A stretch of 10,378 nt of DNA from Clostridiales bacterium. GTDB lineage: Bacteria; Bacillota; Clostridia; Lachnospirales; WQUN01. Every line of letters begins with the position of its first letter. Positions within the stretch are counted from its first letter, which is position 1. Both the position numbers and the translations under genes were made by a program. A model generated the notes under the pieces. It was not told where the DNA came from. It did not search any database and was given only the letters and a program-made list of their open reading frames with translations. The stretch is taken from the NCBI GenBank assembly GCA_031289625.1, contig JAITPB010000073.1, positions 1-10,378 of the forward strand, written 5' to 3'. Below are positions 1-6,301 of the stretch, piece by piece.

Positions 1-205
1 TCTGCGGCGTCAACCGCGTGATTTCACCGATAACAGGATCTCCGCTGTCATCCAGGACAGCATTTATCAAACTGCGCGCGGCCAGCCCGGCCACATCCTT
101 GTTGGCGAAGACCGCTTCCATGATTGGATCGGCAAACGGCTTCAGCGGCGTGGCTAGATCGATGCTTTCAGGAATTCTGGCGACTTTCGTATCGTTATCG
201 TCCAT
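1..205 (-). CDS. Rpn-family PD-(D/E)XK nuclease/transposase-like protein, N-terminal part
   Basis: Reading from the ATG at 203-205 towards the left edge gives 68 uninterrupted codons (start MDDNDTKVARIPESIDL) with no stop, so the gene continues outside the window. The stretch with FANKDVAGLAARSLINAVL followed by VIGEITRLTP resembles the start of the Rpn recombination-promoting nuclease / PD-(D/E)XK transposase-like family, where a conserved Phe-rich start and a 'LINAIL' helix precede the catalytic core. The catalytic Asp/Glu/Lys residues would lie beyond the edge and cannot be checked. An AGAGGG ribosome-binding site lies 5 nt before the ATG, and a good promoter sits just upstream. The family is known for DNA cleavage and RecA-independent recombination in E. 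coli; activity here is inferred. Assignment is from pattern memory and moderately sure. Confidence 0.65.
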   Translation of the reverse strand, partial: MDDNDTKVARIPESIDLATPLKPFADPIMEAVFANKDVAGLAARSLINAVLDDSGDPVIGEITRLTPQ

Positions 206-225
206 ATGCGCCCTCTATCGTCTTC

Positions 226-254
226 ATTATAAATGCTGCACACGGAATTCTCAA
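226..254 (-). promoter_or_regulatory. Sigma-A-type promoter for the Rpn-like gene
   Basis: On the minus strand TTGAGA (254-249) is followed after exactly 17 bp by a perfect TATAAT (231-226). Transcription would begin near 219, leaving a leader of about 14 nt that holds the ribosome-binding site AGAGGG before the ATG at 205. The close match and spacing support both the promoter and the chosen start codon. Confidence 0.7.
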
Positions 255-462
255 GTGAAATGAAAAATATCTCTTTACAAAGCTCTTCTTCTGTCAACGC
301 TGCGCCTTGCCGGAGGGGCACAGCTGTCCGTTTAATTTTATTCTAACGTTTTTTCAGCGGAAAAGCAATTGGATATTGCGCAGGTGTTTCCACAGCGTGG
401 CCAACACAAAAATTGGCGGCGGATTTTTTTACCGTGTTTCCAAAACTTGTAAAGTAAAAACC
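255..462. other. Intergenic stretch between the divergent Rpn-like and perR promoters
   Basis: This stretch lies between two back-to-back promoters. Apart from general A/T-rich character towards its right end I see no coding signal, RNA structure or repeat that I can support. A 73-codon open frame starting at 307 runs through it, but it lacks a ribosome-binding site and crosses the perR promoter and operator, so I do not count it as a gene. Confidence 0.5.
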
Positions 463-491
463 TTGACAAATCTAAAAGAATCTATGATAAT
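463..491 (+). promoter_or_regulatory. Sigma-A-type promoter of perR-rbr
   Basis: TTGACA (463-468, a perfect -35 consensus) is followed after 17 bp by GATAAT (486-491), with TATGAT (483-488) as an overlapping alternative -10. Transcription would start near 498, inside the palindrome described in the next entry, and run into perR 37 bp further on. Confidence 0.8.
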
Positions 492-506
492 GAGAACGCT
501 TCTCAT
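490..506 (+). promoter_or_regulatory. Fur/PerR-family operator (PerR box candidate)
   Basis: The sequence ATGAGAACGCTTCTCAT has 7-bp inverted arms (490-496 and 500-506) around a CGC centre. In the 7-1-7 notation used for Fur-family sites only the innermost pair fails to match. It overlaps the end of the -10 box and the predicted start site, where a bound repressor would block initiation, and the first gene downstream encodes a PerR-type protein. Negative autoregulation is therefore the simplest reading. The arms are more GC-rich than the B. subtilis PerR consensus, so a Fur or Zur site cannot be excluded from the DNA alone. Confidence 0.7.
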
Positions 507-534
507 CTTTGCTTCCAAAAAGGATTGAGATTGA

Positions 535-933
535 ATGCGGTATTCAAAACAGCGTGAACTCATTGCGCGTGTAGTGAAAGAAAGTGATACGCATCCCACC
601 GCCGAGCAGGTTTACAACCAGGTCAAGCCGATCCTGCCGCATGTCAGCATAGGCACGGTATACCGGAATTTGACGCGGCTTTCGGAACAGGGAGACATCC
701 GCAGGCTGCACACGCCTAACGGAAGCGATCGGTTTGACGGAAAATTACGGGAACACGCACATATGCTGTGCAACGCATGTGGAAGAATACTGGATATGGA
801 TCTATCTTTTGAAAGCGGATTGGATGAACGGGTACGGCAAGAGACTGGCGTCGACGTCACAGAGCATCAACTCTTCATCAGGGGATTTTGTAAGGAATGC
901 AAAAAACAGGAGGAAAAAGAATGCCCGAATTAA
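535..933 (+). CDS. perR: PerR-type peroxide-sensing transcriptional repressor (Fur family)
   Basis: A 132-residue Fur-family repressor. The N-terminal winged helix (about 1-65) contains the HPTAEQVY and SIGTVYRNL motifs of the DNA-binding domain; the C-terminal half is the dimerisation and metal domain. Aligned to B. subtilis PerR with a constant offset of 17 residues, all five regulatory-metal ligands are present: H20, D68, H74, H76 and D87. So are the four structural-zinc cysteines C79, C82, C119 and C122. Asp at position 87 (PerR D104) is the residue that in B. subtilis favours PerR over Fur behaviour, where Glu is usual. In the family, Fe(II)-catalysed oxidation of the two regulatory histidines by peroxide releases DNA. 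ATG 535 follows an AAAAGGA site about 10 nt away. The last 13 nt overlap rubrerythrin, and a Fur-family operator lies over its promoter. Confidence 0.9.
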   Translation: MRYSKQRELIARVVKESDTHPTAEQVYNQVKPILPHVSIGTVYRNLTRLSEQGDIRRLHTPNGSDRFDGKLREHAHMLCNACGRILDMDLSFESGLDERVRQETGVDVTEHQLFIRGFCKECKKQEEKECPN

Positions 934-1460
934 AAGGTTCTAAGACAGAAGCGAACCTTAAAGAAGCGTTCGCGGGGGAATCCATGGCCCGCAATAAATA
1001 TACTTATTACGCTTCTCAAGCGAAGAAAGACGGTTATGAGCAAATCTCCAAAATCTTTTTGGAAACGGCGGACAACGAAAAAGAACACGCGAAAGTCTGG
1101 TTTAAGCTCCTGCACAATGGCATACCCGGCACGGAGGAAAACCTGCTCGACGCCGCCAGCGGCGAAAATTATGAGTGGACGGACATGTACGCCCGCATGG
1201 AAAAAGAAGCGCGGGAAGAAGGCTTTACGCAAATTGCCAATCTTTTTAGCGCCGTCGCGAAAGTGGAACAAGAGCATGAAGAAAGATACCGCACGCTGCT
1301 GGCCAATGTGAAAGACGGCAAGGTATTCGCAAAAACCGAGGAGACCTTCTGGATCTGCCTGAACTGCGGATATGTCTGCTTCAGCAAGGAAGCGCCTGAA
1401 GTATGTCCAAGCTGCACGCACTCGCGCGCGTATTTCGCGCTCAGGAAAAAAGATTATTAA
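921..1460 (+). CDS. rbr: Rubrerythrin (diiron peroxidase with rubredoxin domain)
   Basis: A 179-residue rubrerythrin that reduces hydrogen peroxide to water in anaerobes, using electrons passed through its rubredoxin centre. The ferritin-like four-helix domain (about 1-135) shows E20 in FAGESMARNKY, E53-x-x-H56, the GENYEW motif (E82/E85) and E116-x-x-H119, the expected diiron ligands. The C-terminal rubredoxin domain has C146-x2-C149 and C162-x2-C165 and ends in a typical RAYF segment. The knuckle carries an extra cysteine (C153) where many homologues have His. The start at 921 is chosen over an in-frame ATG at 897 because a perfect AGGAGG (908-913) lies 7 nt before it. The gene overlaps the end of perR by 13 nt, so the two are translationally linked and almost certainly share the PerR-controlled promoter. 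Confidence 0.95.
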   Translation: MPELKGSKTEANLKEAFAGESMARNKYTYYASQAKKDGYEQISKIFLETADNEKEHAKVWFKLLHNGIPGTEENLLDAASGENYEWTDMYARMEKEAREEGFTQIANLFSAVAKVEQEHEERYRTLLANVKDGKVFAKTEETFWICLNCGYVCFSKEAPEVCPSCTHSRAYFALRKKDY

Positions 1461-1472
1461 AAAAAAGATTAT

Positions 1473-1502
1473 GGGCTGTCCGTTATGGGCGGCTCCTTTT
1501 TT
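1473..1502 (+). terminator. Rho-independent terminator after rubrerythrin
   Basis: GGGCTGTCC (1473-1481) pairs with GGGCGGCTCC (1487-1496) through a 9-bp stem that includes G-U pairs, closing a GTTAT loop, and is followed by six T residues. It begins 13 nt after the rubrerythrin stop. On the minus strand the G-U pairs become C-A mismatches, so it is a poorer terminator for tadA, although an A-run on its other side would supply a U-tract. Confidence 0.75.
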
Positions 1503-1509
1503 AGGCTGC

Positions 1510-1962
1510 TCAGGTTTTTCGGAACGACCGGAAAAAAGTTTTCATCAGTTCCGCGCATTCTTCCCGCATGACGCCTTGAACGATCCGCACCTGGTGATTA
1601 AAGCGGGGGACATCCAGCAGGTTCAGGATGGAACCGGCGCAGCCCGCTTTAGGATTGGCGGCGGCGTAGATCACTTCATCCATTCTAGCCTGCACAATCG
1701 CACCGGCGCACATGGGGCAAGGCTCCACTGTGACATACAGGCGGCAGCCTTCCAGGCGCCAATCCCCCACAGCCTGGCAGGCTTGATAGAGGGAAAACGT
1801 TTCAGCGTGCGCCAAAACGTTTTTATCCGTGCGGCGGCGGTTGTATCCCCTGCCGATGATCTCATCGCCGCGCGCAATCACGCAGCCGATAGGGACTTCG
1901 CGCAGACGAAAAGCCTTTAACGCTTCTTCATACGCCTGCTGCATGTATTTCAAATGATCCAT
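1510..1962 (-). CDS. tadA: tRNA-specific adenosine deaminase TadA
   Basis: A 150-residue cytidine/deoxycytidylate-deaminase-fold enzyme that converts adenosine 34 of tRNA-Arg(ACG) to inosine, allowing one tRNA to read several arginine codons. The zinc site is visible as H52-A-E54 (catalytic Glu) and P81-C82-P-M-C85. The EVPIGCVI and GRGYNRR segments near the N-terminus and the C-terminal AGSILNLL, FNHQVRI and EECAELMKTFFRSFR segments are characteristic of TadA rather than other deaminases. After HAE the sequence is TFSL instead of the more usual I/M-x-A-[IL]. The frame is open 21 codons further upstream, but ATG 1962 is preferred: it begins the conserved domain and has GGAG about 8 nt before it. 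It is divergent from the DivIVA-like gene; I see no convincing promoter in the 141-bp gap. Confidence 0.93.
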   Translation of the reverse strand: MDHLKYMQQAYEEALKAFRLREVPIGCVIARGDEIIGRGYNRRRTDKNVLAHAETFSLYQACQAVGDWRLEGCRLYVTVEPCPMCAGAIVQARMDEVIYAAANPKAGCAGSILNLLDVPRFNHQVRIVQGVMREECAELMKTFFRSFRKT

Positions 1963-2103
1963 CAGTTTTTCTCCAGGCCGGTACAATATTTTGGACGAAT
2001 TGCGCGAACAAAAAAGATTGCGCATTTCCGCTTGTCATGATAAACTAAAATTGAATGGTTAGGAATGATGTTATCATACATGGGAGTTGAAAGGAAGATC
2101 AAG

Positions 2104-2688
2104 ATGCCCGACCGGTTTACGTATATTAAGAGAGGTTACGATCCTGAAGAAGTGGATAGATATATTGATACGCTGGAACAGGTGGTTAAAAGCTATAAAG
2201 ATAAAGACAGCGCGATCAAAAACGCCATTATCAGCGCGCAGATGGCTGCGGATAACATCATCAAAAACGCTCATATTCAGGTCGCGGAATCTCGTACTCA
2301 GGCTTTGTCTCAAATACAGAACATTATTGCTTCGATTGGCGAACAGCGCGCGAAATTAAAAGACTTCCAGGAAGAATACACTTCCATCATGAAAAAATAT
2401 TTATTTGATATCGATGAAAACGATATGAATCGTATTTACGATAAAATCACCGCGCTTGAGCAGTTAATCGCAAGGGCGGCTTACATCGCGCCATCCAATC
2501 CCAATCAGTCTACATACGCGCCCTCATCGTCCGCCGCCGGCGCGTCTCCTTCTTATCCCAGTAATCCCAACAATCCTAGCAATGGCAATTTTGCGGCGTC
2601 GGCTTCTTCGGCCACGTCCGCTCCTTTCGCGGCCATATCCTCTGGTTCAGTCGCGTATGAGCCAATGTATGAAATGGAAGAAGATTAG
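2104..2688 (+). CDS. DivIVA-domain protein with low-complexity C-terminal tail
   Basis: A 194-residue protein whose first ~55 residues match the DivIVA N-terminal domain: FTYIKRGYDPEEVDRYIDTLEQ, a short membrane-associating start followed by the first coiled-coil. Residues about 20-125 are predicted coiled coil, with an interruption near 95-105. Residues 130-185 are a low-complexity Ser/Ala/Pro/Asn tail, probably disordered, followed by an acidic end (EPMYEMEED). DivIVA-family proteins assemble at curved membranes and recruit division, polarity or wall-synthesis partners; which of these applies here is not shown. ATG 2104 has AAGGAAG about 6 nt upstream. In-frame ATGs at 2065, 2068 and 2080 add residues outside the domain and have worse-placed ribosome-binding sites. 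It stands alone between divergent tadA and convergent DUF2284. Confidence 0.82.
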   Translation: MPDRFTYIKRGYDPEEVDRYIDTLEQVVKSYKDKDSAIKNAIISAQMAADNIIKNAHIQVAESRTQALSQIQNIIASIGEQRAKLKDFQEEYTSIMKKYLFDIDENDMNRIYDKITALEQLIARAAYIAPSNPNQSTYAPSSSAAGASPSYPSNPNNPSNGNFAASASSATSAPFAAISSGSVAYEPMYEMEED

Positions 2689-2696
2689 AAAATTAA

Positions 2697-2740
2697 GGGT
2701 CGGCCTCCTATCATTTTGTTCTGATAAGAGGCCGGCCCTT
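2697..2740. terminator. Strong hairpin terminator between convergent genes
   Basis: GGGTCGGCCTC pairs with GAGGCCGGCCC (one G-U), then after one mismatch TATCA pairs with TGATA, closing an 8-nt loop. The whole stem spans 2697-2738 and is followed by TTT. It starts 8 nt after the DivIVA-like stop and lies 25 nt beyond the DUF2284 stop on the other strand. Because the stem is almost perfectly symmetrical it probably terminates both transcripts, although the U-tract is short on either side. Confidence 0.75.
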
Positions 2741-2762
2741 TGCCTGTGTTTGGCGGCCGGTG

Positions 2763-3320
2763 TCATTTAAACAAACAGCAGCTTGTGTAGGTAATGGTGA
2801 GCGGGCCGTTATTGTACGGAATGCTGGACATTTCACATACCTTGCTGACCCACAGCCCATAAGCTTCCATGGAAGAAACGGATTTCTCAGGAAAGCGGCA
2901 AGGCGCGTCCGGGTACGTGCATGTCTCGCAAATACTGCATGTGCCCGCGCCCATGGGCAGAATGTCAGCATAACGGGGTTTTAACTTTTCCACCAGCGCG
3001 GCAAAATTTTTTTTGTGTTTTTCGCCGGTTTCGGACATGGTGTCATAATCAAAATCATCTTCCAGGCGGCCGATGGTTTGTACCAAAACACCGGTTGAAT
3101 ATTCCGCTGCGCGCTGCGCCGCTTCTTCCACGCTTCCGCAGCCAGGCGGACATCGCCAGTTTTTGTTATACTGCCTGCATTTGTCCGCGCTGCACATTTC
3201 TCTGACCTCTGGCATAAAAATCAGGGCCTTCATGCTCAATTCACCCGCCTGCGAAAAACCTGTCTCCAAAGCTTCCCGCACAAGGGCGTCCATATCATAA
3301 ATTCTCGCGTCACAAGTCAT
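2763..3320 (-). CDS. DUF2284 cysteine-rich putative metal-binding protein
   Basis: A 185-residue soluble protein matching the DUF2284 'predicted metal-binding' family. It has twelve cysteines: C43, C48, C57 and C61 in the first half (MCSADKCRQYNKNWRCPPGC), then C128, C131, C134 and C141 in a CSICETC...PCRFPEK cluster, plus C3, C162, C181 and C182. The arrangement suggests iron-sulphur or zinc binding, but no biochemical function is established for the family that I can name. The ATG at 3320 follows a G-rich AGGGGG site. It lies 38 nt downstream of the ispE stop in the same direction with no terminator between, so co-transcription is likely. The C-terminus ends in an unusual CCLFK, which leaves a vicinal Cys pair near the end. 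Confidence 0.82.
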   Translation of the reverse strand: MTCDARIYDMDALVREALETGFSQAGELSMKALIFMPEVREMCSADKCRQYNKNWRCPPGCGSVEEAAQRAAEYSTGVLVQTIGRLEDDFDYDTMSETGEKHKKNFAALVEKLKPRYADILPMGAGTCSICETCTYPDAPCRFPEKSVSSMEAYGLWVSKVCEMSSIPYNNGPLTITYTSCCLFK

Positions 3321-3358
3321 CGTTTTTTCCCCCTGCCTTTTTTAAGATAATGAGAGTT

Positions 3359-4288
3359 TCAGCCGTTTCCAGCCGCGCCGCGCACTGACGTTTCCGTGAG
3401 AAAAACCTGACGGACATGCGGCATACGCTTTTTGATTTTATACATGCTGCGGCGCGCTTCGCGCCAATCCGCGAAATATGCGAACACGGAAGGGCCGCTG
3501 CCGCTCATGAGCGTACCCAGTGCGCCCGCCTCTAGGAATATTTCTTTCAGCCGCGGAATATCGGGACAGACGGGAACCGTCACCGATTCCAGGGCGTTAT
3601 AAAACCCTGCGGCGAGCCCGCGGATATCGCCGCTTTCCATGCACGCCAGCATCCGCAGAATATCCGGACGATTGTCCAGACGATTGTCCGGATGAATATC
3701 CGGATGAATATCCGGATATTCATCCGGACGCCGAAATTCCTGAAAGACCCAAGCGGTCGAGATGGCTTCCGGCGGTTTGGCAATCACGACGCTCACAGGC
3801 GGATGCGGAGGAAGCGGCATAAGTTTATCGCCTATGCCTTCCGCCAGCGCGGCGCCGCCCATCAGGCAAAAGGGGACGTCCGCCCCGAAGCGTCTGCCCA
3901 TGGCCATGAGATCCTCCAACGAAAGGCGCAAGTCAAACAGCTGGTTGAGGCCGGACAGAACTGCGGCGCAGTCGCTGCTGCCGCCAGCCAGCCCCGCGGA
4001 GAGGGGAATGGTTTTGCGCAATCCAATAAACAGCCCGCTGTCCAGGCCAAACTCCTTTTGACAATATGCGGCCGCCTGAACCACCAGGTTTTTTTCATCC
4101 GTAGGCAGACACGGATCGTCTGTCACGAGTTTCAGCGAATATTGACTGACTTTTTTGATCTCGATCCGATCGTGTAATTCGACGCTCTGCATGATCGTCC
4201 GCAGATCATGATACCCGTCTTCCCGCTTCCCGATCACATCCAAAGCCAGATTGATCTTCGCCCTGGCGTTTACCCATATGGACTCCAT
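3359..4288 (-). CDS. ispE: 4-diphosphocytidyl-2-C-methyl-D-erythritol kinase IspE
   Basis: A 309-residue GHMP-family kinase that phosphorylates the 2-hydroxyl of CDP-methylerythritol with ATP, a step of the cytosolic MEP route to isoprenoid precursors. Motif 1 is ARAKINLALDV (K11), motif 2 is the ATP-binding loop PLSAGLAGGSSD (96-106), the ADVPF segment supplies the catalytic Asp137, and motif 3 is LMSGSGPSVFAYF (260-272). The frame is open 75 codons upstream, but ATG 4288 begins the conserved domain, follows GGAGGCGGAG, and fits the promoter. Odd: residues 188-211 form six tandem four-residue units of pattern P-D-x-x encoded by 12-bp DNA repeats, lying between the motif-2/3 regions where homologues have a short variable loop. 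All catalytic motifs are intact, so the enzyme is probably functional. DUF2284 follows in the same direction. Confidence 0.95.
   Translation of the reverse strand: MESIWVNARAKINLALDVIGKREDGYHDLRTIMQSVELHDRIEIKKVSQYSLKLVTDDPCLPTDEKNLVVQAAAYCQKEFGLDSGLFIGLRKTIPLSAGLAGGSSDCAAVLSGLNQLFDLRLSLEDLMAMGRRFGADVPFCLMGGAALAEGIGDKLMPLPPHPPVSVVIAKPPEAISTAWVFQEFRRPDEYPDIHPDIHPDNRLDNRPDILRMLACMESGDIRGLAAGFYNALESVTVPVCPDIPRLKEIFLEAGALGTLMSGSGPSVFAYFADWREARRSMYKIKKRMPHVRQVFLTETSVRGAAGNG
3656..3727 (-). repeat. In-frame 12-bp tandem repeat array inside ispE
   Basis: Six imperfect 12-bp units encode a four-residue pattern P-D-[I/N/E]-[H/R/Y], with the fourth unit starting with Leu. Two neighbouring units share the 12 bases AATATCCGGATG on the plus strand. 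Within and just beyond the array, 3699-3728 is a perfect 30-bp palindrome centred on the CCGG at 3712-3715. Because the units are 12 bp, gain or loss of a unit keeps the ispE frame. Confidence 0.9.
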
Positions 4289-4310
4289 TCGTTCTCCGCC
4301 TCCATCTTTG

Positions 4311-4339
4311 ATTATAGCCCCATGTATAACAAAGCGCAA
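4311..4339 (-). promoter_or_regulatory. Promoter of ispE-DUF2284
   Basis: On the minus strand a perfect TATAAT (4316-4311) lies 17 bp after TTGCGC (4339-4334), a -35 with only the conserved TTG. Transcription would begin near 4305, 17 nt before the ispE ATG, which agrees with the start chosen for ispE and excludes the longer upstream frame. Confidence 0.6.
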
Positions 4340-4379
4340 TATCAAGCATCCTAATATGTGTGAGAGGAGAGTGAAGGCC

Positions 4380-5297
4380 GTGCAGGCTGCGGAGGAGTCC
4401 AAAAAAAAAGCGTTCCAAAGAGAAGCGCCCGTCCAAAATGGATGGCGGAAACAAGACAGCGCTAAGGAATTTTTATGGATAAATATGGGGATATTTTTAG
4501 TAGCGCTCGGCATTCATGTTTTTCGCAACCCGAATAAATTCGCATCTGGCGGTGTGAGCGGCCTGTCGCTGCTGTTGAGCTACTATGTTCCCGCCTGGCC
4601 CATCGGCAGCATCATGCTCATCTTAAACCTCGCCATTCTCGGGCTGGGCTATATTTTGCTGGGCAAAGAATCCGGGGGCAAAAGCCTTTACGGCACGTTT
4701 GCCTTATCAGGCATGATTTGGCTGCTTGAGGTGATTCTGCCCTGCACCGCGCCGCTGACAAACGCGAAATTCTTGGAACTGATCTACAGCGTTTTTATCC
4801 CTGGCGTCGGCGGGGCGCTGGTGTTTCATAACGGCGGCTCTACGGGCGGCACGGACATTGTCGCGCAGATTCTGCAAAAATTTGTGCACATCCGGCTGGG
4901 CTATGCCTTGATGGTCACAGATTTTATCATCGCGCTGGGCGCGGGCCTGCTCTTTGGGGTGGAGGCGTGCCTATTTTCCATTCTGGGCGTCTGCCTGAAA
5001 TCTTTTTTACTGGAGGCTGTGCTGGAAAACTTGCGCATTTATAAAATAATGGTTATTATAAGTGAAAAGAGTAAAATTATTTACCGTTACATCTGCGATG
5101 ATTTGCGCAGAGGCGCGACGATTCATATGGCGCGCGGAGCCTACACAGTCGGCGACAAAGAAGTGATCACCACGGTTTTGAGCCGCCGTCAGGCGCTGCA
5201 GCTGCGGCAATTCATCAAAAAGGAAGACCCGGCCGCCTTTATTACCGTCAGCAATTCTACAGAAATCATTGGCAACGGTTTCCGGGGGTTTGAATAA
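4380..5297 (+). CDS. YitT-family membrane protein (YitT_membrane plus DUF2179)
   Basis: A 305-residue integral membrane protein. After a charged ~30-residue cytoplasmic start, hydrophobic segments lie at about 31-48, 56-95 (two spans), 103-121, 133-150, 174-193 and 196-212, with family signatures such as NPNKFASGGVSGLSLLL and the glycine-rich HNGGSTGGTDI before the fifth or sixth span. Residues about 222-298 form the soluble DUF2179 domain (IMVIISEK, RGATIHMARGAY, VSNSTEIIGNGF). Function is not established; a transporter role is often proposed. The start is uncertain: GTG 4380 has AGGAG about 10 nt upstream, whereas GTG 4371 is too close to that site and ATG 4356 has none. The gene is divergent from ispE and is followed by yhaM after 23 nt, suggesting an operon. 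Confidence 0.85.
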   Translation: MQAAEESKKKAFQREAPVQNGWRKQDSAKEFLWINMGIFLVALGIHVFRNPNKFASGGVSGLSLLLSYYVPAWPIGSIMLILNLAILGLGYILLGKESGGKSLYGTFALSGMIWLLEVILPCTAPLTNAKFLELIYSVFIPGVGGALVFHNGGSTGGTDIVAQILQKFVHIRLGYALMVTDFIIALGAGLLFGVEACLFSILGVCLKSFLLEAVLENLRIYKIMVIISEKSKIIYRYICDDLRRGATIHMARGAYTVGDKEVITTVLSRRQALQLRQFIKKEDPAAFITVSNSTEIIGNGFRGFE

Positions 5298-5320
5298 TCG
5301 GCTTAGAAAGGGCAAGTTCC

Positions 5321-6301
5321 ATGTACTTTATTGAAGACTTTAAGGAAAATGAGCATATCATTGAACATTTTCTCTGCAAACAAAAGCAAAACCTGAAGAC
5401 TCGATCAGGCAAAACTTACCTCTCCCTGCGTCTGCAGGATCGGACAGGATCCATTGACGCGAAGGTTTGGGAATTAAATAACGACATTCAATGCTTTGAA
5501 GAAAATGAATTTATCAAAGTTGACGGCGTGGTGCTTACATACCAAAATGATTTGCAGATAAAAATCAACCGCATCCGCCGCAGTAACGAAGGGGAATATG
5601 ATCCGGAAAATTATATTCCCCGCACGGATAAAAACATTGACGCGCTGTACCAGGAAATCGCCGAGACCGTTAAGACCATCACCAACCCATTTATCCGCCG
5701 TCTGATGGACGACATTCTGATCTGCAACGAAGAAATCTCCAGCGCCTTTCAAATCTGTTCCGCAGCCAAAAACATGCATCACAGTTATTTGGGCGGGCTG
5801 CTGGAGCATACCCTTTCCGTCACGCAGATTTGTGATTTTCTCAGCGGCCGTTACCGCCATGTCAACCGGGATATTCTGATCTCCACCGCCATTCTGCATG
5901 ACATCGCCAAAGTGTATGAGCTGTCCGCTTTCCCCGAAAACGACTACACGGATGATGGACAGTTACTGGGGCATCTCGTCATGGGCGCGCAGATCATTTC
6001 TGAAGCAGCGGATAAAATCGAGGGTTTTCCGCATCAGTTAAAGAGTCTGCTCATGCATTCCATTTTGGCGCATCACGGGGAATACGAATACGGTTCGCCC
6101 AAGCGTCCGAAAACGATTGAGGCGTTTATTCTGCACTGCGCGGACAATATGGACGCCAAAATCAAAATGTTTGAGGAATCTCTCAGCGGCGGCGTCACCA
6201 AAGGCAATTGGATCGGCTATCAAAGGATTCTGGCCAGAAACATCCGCAAATCTCATTTCGGCGCGGCGGCGGAAAAAGATAGATATGCTGAAAAAAAATG
6301 A
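5321..6301 (+). CDS. yhaM: 3'-5' exoribonuclease YhaM (OB-fold plus HD domain)
   Basis: A 326-residue protein matching the B. subtilis YhaM family, close to the usual ~314 residues. The N-terminal OB-fold nucleic-acid-binding domain covers about 10-88 (KTYLSLRLQDRTGSIDAKVW, then FIKVDGVV). The HD domain follows at about 150-285, with metal-binding candidates HH153-154, H163 in LLEHTLSV, H193-D194 in ILHDIAK, H218, HH251-252 and D275. YhaM degrades RNA and single-stranded DNA from the 3' end in the cytoplasm and participates in mRNA turnover. ATG 5321 is preceded by an AAAGGG site about 9 nt away. The gene follows the YitT-family gene by 23 nt and overlaps rlmD by 17 nt, so the three are probably co-transcribed. 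Confidence 0.92.
   Translation: MYFIEDFKENEHIIEHFLCKQKQNLKTRSGKTYLSLRLQDRTGSIDAKVWELNNDIQCFEENEFIKVDGVVLTYQNDLQIKINRIRRSNEGEYDPENYIPRTDKNIDALYQEIAETVKTITNPFIRRLMDDILICNEEISSAFQICSAAKNMHHSYLGGLLEHTLSVTQICDFLSGRYRHVNRDILISTAILHDIAKVYELSAFPENDYTDDGQLLGHLVMGAQIISEAADKIEGFPHQLKSLLMHSILAHHGEYEYGSPKRPKTIEAFILHCADNMDAKIKMFEESLSGGVTKGNWIGYQRILARNIRKSHFGAAAEKDRYAEKK

Noticed and set aside
307..528. 73-codon open frame upstream of perR
   Set aside because: It has no ribosome-binding site, its peptide has no recognisable pattern, and its end covers the perR promoter and Fur-family operator.
930..1421. 163-codon open frame on the minus strand over rubrerythrin
   Set aside because: It lies wholly within a clear rubrerythrin gene, has no start signals and translates to low-information sequence; it is a shadow of the real gene.
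2065..2103. Longer N-terminus for the DivIVA-like protein from ATG 2065
   Set aside because: The extra 13 residues are outside the DivIVA domain, and the best-placed ribosome-binding site serves ATG 2104.
1963..2103. Promoters for the divergent tadA and DivIVA-like genes
   Set aside because: Candidate -35/-10 pairs match only about three and four of six bases each, too weak to annotate.
3656..3728. Tandem repeats as a possible CRISPR array
   Set aside because: Units are 12 bp with no spacers, lie in frame inside ispE, and no cas genes are present.
3692..4177. 161-codon plus-strand frame antisense to ispE
   Set aside because: ispE on the other strand has all GHMP kinase motifs; this frame is open only because of the base composition and the tandem repeat.
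4289..4513. 75-codon N-terminal extension of ispE
   Set aside because: It overlaps the divergent yitT-like gene, precedes the predicted ispE transcription start, and the IspE domain begins at ATG 4288.
6117..6284. 56-codon N-terminal extension of rlmD
   Set aside because: It is an alternative frame of the yhaM coding region; the TRAM domain starts right after ATG 6285.
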